From positions 1 through 11,463 of the forward strand of contig JAHIKO010000025.1 of NCBI GenBank assembly GCA_018897535.1: DNA of 11,463 bases, given 5' to 3'. The stretch is from Candidatus Dependentiae bacterium. Its GTDB lineage: Bacteria; Babelota; Babeliae; Babelales; UASB340. A program made the position numbers and the translations under genes. Of this stretch, positions 5,778 to 11,463 are shown one piece after another. The notes under the pieces are model-generated. The model made no database searches. It was not told the origin of the DNA and saw only the letters and a list, made by a program, of their open reading frames with translations. Position 1 is the first letter of the stretch. Each line of letters opens with the position of its first letter.

Positions 5778-5912
5778 TTAAACTGCTAGTCTTTTACGAC
5801 CTTTAGCTCTTCGACGATTCAATATTTTGCGACCGCTACGCGTACTCATTCTAGCTCTGAATCCGTGTTTTCTTTTTCTTTTTATTCTGCTTGGTTTAAA
5901 AGTTATGGACAT
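5778..5912 (-). CDS. rpmH: 50S ribosomal protein L34
   Basis: A 44-residue, strongly basic protein: it begins MSITFKPSRIKRKRKHGFRA, continues RMSTRSGRKILNRRRAKGRK and ends RLAV. This matches L34 throughout (T.qPs..kR.r.hGFr.RM.t..Gr.vl..RR.kGRk.l). A Shine-Dalgarno GGGAG lies 6 nt before the ATG. L34 is a late-assembly 50S protein. It has its own promoter upstream (5966-5993) and a strong terminator downstream. In most bacteria dnaA lies on the other side; here the gene beyond the promoter is the 400-residue exported protein. Confidence 0.97.
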   Translation of the reverse strand: MSITFKPSRIKRKRKHGFRARMSTRSGRKILNRRRAKGRKRLAV

Positions 5913-5965
5913 TTTGCACTCCCGAAAAGCAATTAATATCTAAATTTCTTACGTAAGAGTTAATA

Positions 5966-5993
5966 ATTATAACCAATTTTTATTATAAAACAA
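5966..5993 (-). promoter_or_regulatory. sigma70-type promoter of rpmH
   Basis: On the minus strand a TTGTTT (-35, 5988-5993) and a perfect TATAAT (-10, 5966-5971) are 16 nt apart. The start of transcription would fall near 5955-5960, giving a leader of about 45 nt before rpmH. A 12-bp palindrome TCTTACGTAAGA (5947-5958) overlaps that start point and could be an operator, or chance. Confidence 0.65.
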
Positions 5994-6038
5994 CCCAAAA
6001 AAACTAATTTCAGCCTGTAAACTGTGTTTATATATTAT

Positions 6039-7241
6039 CTATTTTTCAAATTTGGCTCCGGCGTCGTTACCAAGTGATTTAAAAGTGTTTTCCGGGTGAG
6101 CAAAATCAAATGCCACTATAAAATGGTGAGGTTTATCAATTATTTCACAGTCAATTTCGAGTTTTGGCAACCTGCCTTGTACGAAATCCGTAATACTTCC
6201 GGAAAGAATGGCACTTTTTATATTAAATAGACTTAACATACCTTCACTTGCTTGTTGGGCCAAATCGCTAAGACCAAGAGTTAAAAATAATGTTTGTTCA
6301 AGCGCTATTTTGGCAGTATTTCTTGAAATATTTAATGATTTCTTTTCTATTTCGAGAGCCGCTATTTTCGTTTTTAAAGCAATAATTTCCGCTCTAATCT
6401 GGTTTTGACGCTTGTTAGGTCTTGTTGGTAGAAGTTTATAATCACCTTTAAATTTTATGCCAATGTTTTCAACTTTTGATTCTATGTTTTTCAGGTTTCT
6501 ATAAGCAGATCTTGTGAATCGTTTATTTGTTTTATCATAATCTATGTAGATTGTAGTTATTGTATTTTTTTTATTATCTATAACATCTCGCCACCAGCGT
6601 TTTTCAGATTTTTTGACATCAGAAGGTTTTTTAAATTCCACTGCCATATGATCAAGATCGTTTGTAGTTCCACCTGATTTTCCGGGCCAAACCATATAAC
6701 GATCATATGCATCCAATTCCAGAGTTTCCCACTCCAAACTTCCATCAACCATTATATGTAAAATTAATTTATATGGTGTTTTGTTTATAAATAACATTGC
6801 CGATTCCGCTGAATCTCCAATATATTCAGATTTTTTTTCTAAAAATTTATCATCAAGTTTTACGGTTCGTTCAAATCTATTTTTATCTTGGTTATAGAAA
6901 ATTTCTACTAAAGTTGTTTTATTATTTTTTATGTTTACATTATGCGTCCAGCGCCTGTAGTCCAGGTGGAGCCCTTTGATTTTATGACCATCTATTTCAA
7001 CTTGTTCTTTATCCGGAAATTCTACAATCATATCTTTGATATCCGGAGTACCGGTTGCTCTGGATAAATTTTTTTCAAAAATATTTTTTGGACCTATCGT
7101 TTCTTTATATTCTTTATCTGTAGTTGTTGTAATTTTAATTATAATATTATTTTTTGTATTATTTTTAATTTTGATTGTGCCGGTTCCTGAAAAAAGCGGA
7201 ATCGCATAAAAAAAAACGATAAAAATTATTAATTTATTCAT
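6039..7241 (-). CDS. Exported protein with tandem internal duplication and coiled coil
   Basis: A 400-residue protein of a family I do not recognise. Residues 1-18 (MNKLIIFIVFFYAIPLFS) are a signal peptide; an AGGA Shine-Dalgarno lies 5 nt upstream. Residues about 22-127 and 147-248 are diverged copies of one beta-rich domain: MIVEF/MAVEF, then DYRRWTHNVNIKNNKTTLVEI against SEKRWWRDVIDNKKNTITTI, then YNQDKNRFERT against YDKTNKRFTRS. Residues about 276-305 form a probable coiled coil (IRAEIIALKTKIAALEIEKK). Residues 310-400 form a separate C-terminal part containing SLFNIKSAILSGSITDFVQG and HFIVAFDFAHPENTFKSL. It lies 32 nt after the 1042-residue gene and is probably its operon partner in the envelope or outside it. 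Function unknown. Confidence 0.75.
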   Translation of the reverse strand: MNKLIIFIVFFYAIPLFSGTGTIKIKNNTKNNIIIKITTTTDKEYKETIGPKNIFEKNLSRATGTPDIKDMIVEFPDKEQVEIDGHKIKGLHLDYRRWTHNVNIKNNKTTLVEIFYNQDKNRFERTVKLDDKFLEKKSEYIGDSAESAMLFINKTPYKLILHIMVDGSLEWETLELDAYDRYMVWPGKSGGTTNDLDHMAVEFKKPSDVKKSEKRWWRDVIDNKKNTITTIYIDYDKTNKRFTRSAYRNLKNIESKVENIGIKFKGDYKLLPTRPNKRQNQIRAEIIALKTKIAALEIEKKSLNISRNTAKIALEQTLFLTLGLSDLAQQASEGMLSLFNIKSAILSGSITDFVQGRLPKLEIDCEIIDKPHHFIVAFDFAHPENTFKSLGNDAGAKFEK

Positions 7242-7273
7242 GATTATCCTATTTGATATAATTTTTGAAATTT

Positions 7274-10200
7274 TTATATATCATAATATTCTTCAGCTGC
7301 AGCAATTTGATTGTATTGTTTATTTAATTTTTCTATTTCTTTATTTTTTTTCTTTATATCTTTATTTATTTTTTTTATCTTTATATCTGTTTTTTCCAAA
7401 TTATTTATTGCAGATTCAATTTTTGTTTTTGCTTCTCCCTTAAATATTGTAAGATTTTTTACTATGTTTTGAGATAAATAATCATATAATTTATTTGATA
7501 ATGCTGCACTAAAATCAAAATCCAAATGGCCATCTTTTTTTACAGATTTAAGTTTATAATTTACTTCAAACAGATCATCAAATAATCCTGCAGAAAGATA
7601 AATGTCAACGCCGTCTCTTCCAATATAAATATCGCCCTGTCCACTTGCTAATCTTATGTCAACTAAACCTGATAGCATAAAATGCTGCGTTTCGGGAGTT
7701 ATGGAAAAATCAATGGTAGGACCGTCATCTTTTGTATTGTATTCTCCATCCAATCCATAGCCGCTAATTTTTATTGGGCCTAGTTCAAATTCTGACATTG
7801 AACCTTGTGCAATAAGTCCGGTAGAACCCAATCCAATATTAACAAAAGCTTCTTTGTCATTGAAAAATTTCATGTGACTTTTAAGAGAAATTCCCGGTTC
7901 AATTATTATTTCACCAATTTTTGTTGGCAATGGTGCAAATCTGAATTCAGAATCGTAAAAACCAAGATCCGGAAAGTTTTTCTTAAATGATTTAATGTCA
8001 AAATTAGGATTTGCTTTTGCGGGTATTGAAAGAATATCTTCAAGTAATAGTTCACCTGTATATTTTCCCATTAATACAATTTTACCGTCAGTTGAATATT
8101 TGGTAGCCATACTTACAGCTTTTTTTTCGTCAAAAATTAGTGATCCGGCAATACCAATATTTGTTAATACAGGTAAAGATACTTCACAGCCAATATTTGA
8201 TAGAGTAATTCCATCAAGCCCTAATGGATTTTCCCAATTTCCAAGCATTGATCCACTTAATATTACTCCGGATTTTGCCATATCAATTGATGCTGCGCCT
8301 GTGAATAGTAATGGATCATCATCTTGAGTTGGGATAATTTTTATTTGTGTTTTAAGCCCCATTGATGGGCCAAGATTTGATCCGGTAAAGAAAAAACTTA
8401 TATTTTCAAGAAATGCTTTGTCGGATAATTTAATTTCTTTAAATGGTAAGGTTACAGCTAACTTGGTGTCTTTAAGACTTCCAAGCGAACCAAATAAATT
8501 TAAACTTTGATTACCTAATCCTTTAATTAAGTTTTTAGCATTGGTAAATGTTTTGTCGGCCAAATTTGTTACGGCAGCCAAATTTATGCCTTTACTTAAA
8601 TTTATATTTAATTTTGGATCAATGTGAGGAAAAGACGAAATAACTATTTGAGTTTTTGATAAATCTATCTTATCAAAAAAAGTACCTTCCAGTGGCTTTA
8701 TTGCATCGGATATTTTCCAGCCTTTTGGCGGAAATGCTTTAAATGTTAAGCCCAAGTTGCTAATTTCCAAGGTAACATTGGATTTAAATCCTAATAATTC
8801 GCTTTGCCCCAAAATACTAAATGTTTTATCGGTATTTATACTTAGGCCGGGGTTTGATATTTTAATGTTTTTTAATTGGGCTATTTCTTTTAATCCTGCA
8901 ATATTTTTAAATGGAAAAATCTCTTTTTTTGCAATTGCTGAAAATTCAACAGTATATCCACCGGTTTGAAATGTTGATTTTGGTTGTTGAGTTGAAATTT
9001 GCTCTGATTGTGGCGGCTGTTGATCGTTAGGTGTTTGAGGGATTTCTGTTTTTGTTGTTGGTGTGGTAGCTTTAGAAAATTTTAATGTACCAATCCAGTT
9101 AATATCAACTAAATTTATTTCACCCTGAATTTCAAAATTACCGGTTTGAGATAAAATTAGCGTACATTTTTCAAATGTTCCTATATTTGCAATATTTATT
9201 TTTTTTCTAGGATCTATTGATATTTTAAACGTGAATATACCATTATTATATTCTGCTAAGAAGTCTGAATTTAATTCACCTAAAATTGGCAAATTCAAAT
9301 CTGCTTTGCCCGACAAAAATATTGATGGTTTTTTAACTGTTTTTGGTACTATTGCTGTTGGCTGAATTTCAGGTTTTATTTCTTCGGTTGGTGTTTCCGT
9401 TGGCGTATTTTCGTTTGTTGGGCCGGGTGTCTGTGGAGTTTGTTCTGGTTGTTTGATCGGTTGAGTTTTTATGGTTGGCGGGATTATTATTGTTAAATTG
9501 GTTTGCTTTAAATTAATATTATTTGATATTGTAAGATCTTTTAATTTGCTTTCAAGTGTAAAACCTGTTGTTTTATTTAATTTAATTTCAGATTCTATTT
9601 TTGATAAATCTATTGGCAGGCCGATATTTAATTTTTTTAAATTTGCTACACATTTAATTGTAATTGGATGATCTTTACCCTTTGTAAATGGATCATCTAT
9701 TTTAAAAGAGGCATTTTGTAATTCTATTGCGTCAAATACAGTATTTTTTATAATATCCGAAGGTTTTAAATTTTTTATGCTAAATTCTGCATAATTGTCA
9801 GGAGTAACTTGAGGTAAAATTTTTTGTGCTTCGGGCGTTTGTATATTTGGGGGCGGTGTAATATTTTGAGGTATTGATGGTTGTACCGGCTGTATTACTG
9901 CTCTTTTTTTACCAAATTTAAGTATTGCATCTTGGTTAAAAATTTTGATATTTGTTTGTAATTCGTAAAGATCTTTTTTAATTAAAAATATAAAAGAATC
10001 TATATCAATATCTGTCCACGGCGTTATAGGGAATATTAATTTTTTTGTAGGGTCTATTTTATAAATAGCTATTTTATTCGGTATATATTTTATTATTTCA
10101 AGTAGCGCTTTTTCCCCCAAAATATTTACGGTTGCATTTGCGCTAAATTCTTTTTGAGTTGATAAGCCAATTAATGGGTTCGATATTTTTAAAAAACCGA

Positions 10201-10402
10201 GATCGAATGTTTCATTTTTGGTTCCACTTAAGGTAAATTTTTTATTTTCAATATCTACATTGCCTGACAGAAGTACATTTCCAAATGGAGGTATTTCAGT
10301 TTCGTAATCAACTTTGACTTCAATGCAATTTATTTTAAATATTGGCATCAAAAAAAATAAAATATGCAATAATAAAAATAATTTATTATTTGAGATTACC
10401 AT
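7274..10402 (-). CDS. Large exported beta-rich repetitive protein
   Basis: A 1042-residue protein of unknown function. A hydrophobic signal sequence covers residues 7-25; AGGAG lies 4 nt before the ATG. The rest alternates short hydrophobic strands with 'GK/GNI' turns, suggesting a long beta-structure. Modules recur: LKISNPLIGLSTQKEF (71-86) resembles IKISNPGLSINTDKTF (513-528), and DIIKNTVFDAIELQ (216-229) resembles DAIKPLEGTFFDKIDL (566-581). Three Pro/Thr/Gln-rich linkers (about 169-202, 307-357, 446-480) separate the N-terminal modules; residues 490-980 are continuous. The end (about 990-1034) is a Lys-rich coiled coil (KINKDIKKKNKEIEKLNK). The repeated amphipathic strands recall AsmA/TamB-like or other elongated envelope proteins, but no diagnostic motif supports a name. 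It follows tig by 25 nt and precedes the 400-residue gene by 32 nt. Confidence 0.8.
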   Translation of the reverse strand: MVISNNKLFLLLHILFFLMPIFKINCIEVKVDYETEIPPFGNVLLSGNVDIENKKFTLSGTKNETFDLGFLKISNPLIGLSTQKEFSANATVNILGEKALLEIIKYIPNKIAIYKIDPTKKLIFPITPWTDIDIDSFIFLIKKDLYELQTNIKIFNQDAILKFGKKRAVIQPVQPSIPQNITPPPNIQTPEAQKILPQVTPDNYAEFSIKNLKPSDIIKNTVFDAIELQNASFKIDDPFTKGKDHPITIKCVANLKKLNIGLPIDLSKIESEIKLNKTTGFTLESKLKDLTISNNINLKQTNLTIIIPPTIKTQPIKQPEQTPQTPGPTNENTPTETPTEEIKPEIQPTAIVPKTVKKPSIFLSGKADLNLPILGELNSDFLAEYNNGIFTFKISIDPRKKINIANIGTFEKCTLILSQTGNFEIQGEINLVDINWIGTLKFSKATTPTTKTEIPQTPNDQQPPQSEQISTQQPKSTFQTGGYTVEFSAIAKKEIFPFKNIAGLKEIAQLKNIKISNPGLSINTDKTFSILGQSELLGFKSNVTLEISNLGLTFKAFPPKGWKISDAIKPLEGTFFDKIDLSKTQIVISSFPHIDPKLNINLSKGINLAAVTNLADKTFTNAKNLIKGLGNQSLNLFGSLGSLKDTKLAVTLPFKEIKLSDKAFLENISFFFTGSNLGPSMGLKTQIKIIPTQDDDPLLFTGAASIDMAKSGVILSGSMLGNWENPLGLDGITLSNIGCEVSLPVLTNIGIAGSLIFDEKKAVSMATKYSTDGKIVLMGKYTGELLLEDILSIPAKANPNFDIKSFKKNFPDLGFYDSEFRFAPLPTKIGEIIIEPGISLKSHMKFFNDKEAFVNIGLGSTGLIAQGSMSEFELGPIKISGYGLDGEYNTKDDGPTIDFSITPETQHFMLSGLVDIRLASGQGDIYIGRDGVDIYLSAGLFDDLFEVNYKLKSVKKDGHLDFDFSAALSNKLYDYLSQNIVKNLTIFKGEAKTKIESAINNLEKTDIKIKKINKDIKKKNKEIEKLNKQYNQIAAAEEYYDI

Positions 10403-10427
10403 TTTTCTCCTATTTTTTATAAAAATA

Positions 10428-11462
10428 TTATTTGGTTAATTCATGTATTATTTCATTTAATGTTTTTTCTCTTAGTGCATATTGTTTTAATAATCCTGTT
10501 TGTAGCGGGAAATCCGATTCTTCAATTTTTTCCAATATTGGTTTGAAATATATAAATTCTCTTAATCTGTTGTTATTAAATAAATTAAGATAATTTTTAA
10601 TATCATCTGAATTAACTGCTATATTTTCTTTAAAAGCCATTTGATCTATAAGAATTTCTTCTTTCAATTGTTTTTCAGCAAGCATCATAACTTGTTCATA
10701 AAAATCAACACTTTGTTTGTATACATTATAATCCGGGTCGTGTTTTAGATAATCCAAAATATCTTCTTGTCTTCTTACGCTGAAATGTTTTGGTATTTCG
10801 AATCTATGTTTTGAAAGTAAAAGATGAAATATTTCTTCGATAATGGATTTTCTTTGCGAAATATCGTTTCTGAAAGAAAAAACTTCTATTAATTTGTCAT
10901 GAATATCTATTTTGCTTTTTAATTTAAATGTATTTTTAAAAGATTCTAATGAAAAATGGTTGCCTTTAGCTATTTTTTTGATTGTTATTTTAAAAGAATA
11001 GTTATTATTGGGTTCTTCTTCTTGTGAAAAATCATTGTTAAGCGGTAGCTTATTGGTTATAAAACTATCACCGATATTTTTTCCATTAAGTAAACTTTGA
11101 AATGGTCTTTTCATTAATTTATTATTAATTTTTATCCAAAAAGTTCCATCGTAAATATTAGGTAATGTTTCATTTTGATTATTAACCAATTCGCTTGAAA
11201 AAAATACCCAGTCAGATTCTTCCACTTGATTTGGATTACTTTTTTTAAATAAACCTAATTCTTTTTTTATAAATGCTGAAACTTGTTTATCAAGATCTTT
11301 ATAACGTTTTCTTTTTGGTGCTCTGAATATGAAATATTTCCATTCTTTGAGCAATAATGGCGATGCAACGGATATATCAAAATAAAATTTTGCTTGTTTA
11401 TTTTTTTCCAACTCAACATTTATCAGTCTTGGATAATTTGCTATGGAAATTTTCTTTTCTAT
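10428..11462 (-). CDS. tig: Trigger factor, N-terminal part outside window
   Basis: 344 residues are visible; the frame is open through the right edge (17 codons upstream of a TTG at 11411), so the gene starts beyond the window and the TTG is not the start. The visible part begins at the end of the ribosome-binding domain (YPRLINVELEKNKQAKFYFD matches the 'P.v.v.ele.g..l.f...v' stretch), followed by an FKBP-like PPIase domain (ESDWVFFSSEL... PFQSLLNGKNIGDSF...) and the helical C-terminal chaperone arms (HFSVRRQEDILDYL... AEKQLKEEILIDQMAFKENI... EKTLNEIIHEL). The ribosome-docking G-F-R-x-G-x-x-P motif would be in the missing part of about 100 residues, which would give a normal total of about 440. 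Trigger factor is a ribosome-bound chaperone for nascent proteins. Sequence is diverged, especially in the PPIase domain. It is probably co-transcribed with the giant exported protein. Confidence 0.85.
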   Translation of the reverse strand: MEKKISIANYPRLINVELEKNKQAKFYFDISVASPLLLKEWKYFIFRAPKRKRYKDLDKQVSAFIKKELGLFKKSNPNQVEESDWVFFSSELVNNQNETLPNIYDGTFWIKINNKLMKRPFQSLLNGKNIGDSFITNKLPLNNDFSQEEEPNNNYSFKITIKKIAKGNHFSLESFKNTFKLKSKIDIHDKLIEVFSFRNDISQRKSIIEEIFHLLLSKHRFEIPKHFSVRRQEDILDYLKHDPDYNVYKQSVDFYEQVMMLAEKQLKEEILIDQMAFKENIAVNSDDIKNYLNLFNNNRLREFIYFKPILEKIEESDFPLQTGLLKQYALREKTLNEIIHELTK

Positions 11463-11463
11463 T

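Noticed and set aside
7266..7270. Lipobox and lipoprotein status for the giant protein (cysteine at residue 26)
   Set aside because: The residues before the cysteine (KIN-C) do not fit the lipobox; the position given is only a neighbouring landmark at the 3' end, and the cysteine itself is coded near 10325-10327.
7995..8327. A 110-codon + strand open frame opposite the giant gene
   Set aside because: It is antisense to a clearly coding, well-behaved frame, has no recognisable domain or ribosome site, and similar shadow frames occur throughout the gene.
11409..11411. TTG at 11411 as the start of trigger factor
   Set aside because: The frame continues upstream to the window edge with sequence matching the family, so the gene is simply cut by the window.
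1..11463. tRNA, rRNA, CRISPR arrays, transposase genes
   Set aside because: I looked for cloverleaf-like ends, evenly spaced direct repeats and transposase motifs on both strands and saw none.

Overview
The window is very A+T-rich bacterial DNA. It holds one truncated gene on the + strand (polysaccharide deacetylase, left edge) and an otherwise continuous run of genes on the - strand. Three things suggest an intracellular or host-associated bacterium, most likely of the Candidatus Dependentiae (TM6/Babeliae) type. They are the low G+C, the many small exported proteins with near-identical 'MLKK...ITSF.QN.IYA' signal peptides, and the mix of a DUF2608 HAD protein, a sialidase-fold protein and a leucine-rich-repeat protein. 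This assignment is inference; no taxonomic marker beyond rpmH/rnpA/tig is present.

Layout, left to right. (1) 3-458 (+): C-terminal part of a NodB-type polysaccharide deacetylase. (2) 2547 down to 492 (-): a probable three-gene operon of exported proteins: a COG4692-like sialidase/BNR protein, a short LRR protein and a 96-residue unknown. (3) 2548-2967: a gene-free stretch with a perfect 42-bp palindrome and a short relic that reads like the C-terminal tail of an AAA/DUF4143 ATPase. (4) 3561-2968 (-): an exported helical protein of unknown function. (5) 5698-3685 (-): a very tight operon rnpA - yidD - membrane-anchored HIT protein - DUF2608 HAD protein, with 2-3 nt between genes. (6) 5912-5778 (-): rpmH (L34), with its own sigma70-type promoter upstream and an intrinsic terminator between it and rnpA. 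(7) 11462 down to 6039 (-): trigger factor (truncated by the right edge), a 1042-residue exported beta-rich repetitive protein, and a 400-residue exported protein with an internal duplication. These three are spaced 25-32 nt and are probably co-transcribed.

The rpmH-rnpA-yidD core is the universal block normally found beside dnaA/oriC and followed by yidC. Here neither dnaA nor yidC is present; a membrane-anchored HIT protein and a DUF2608 HAD protein take the place of yidC. The most interesting unknown is the tig / 1042-aa / 400-aa cluster: a folding chaperone beside a giant exported protein built of repeated beta-rich modules joined by Pro/Thr/Gln-rich linkers, plus a smaller exported partner. 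The exported sialidase/LRR operon may act at the host interface. Four genes have starts or ends that differ from the longest open frame (LRR protein, helical exported protein, rnpA, tig), and these are explained in the entries.
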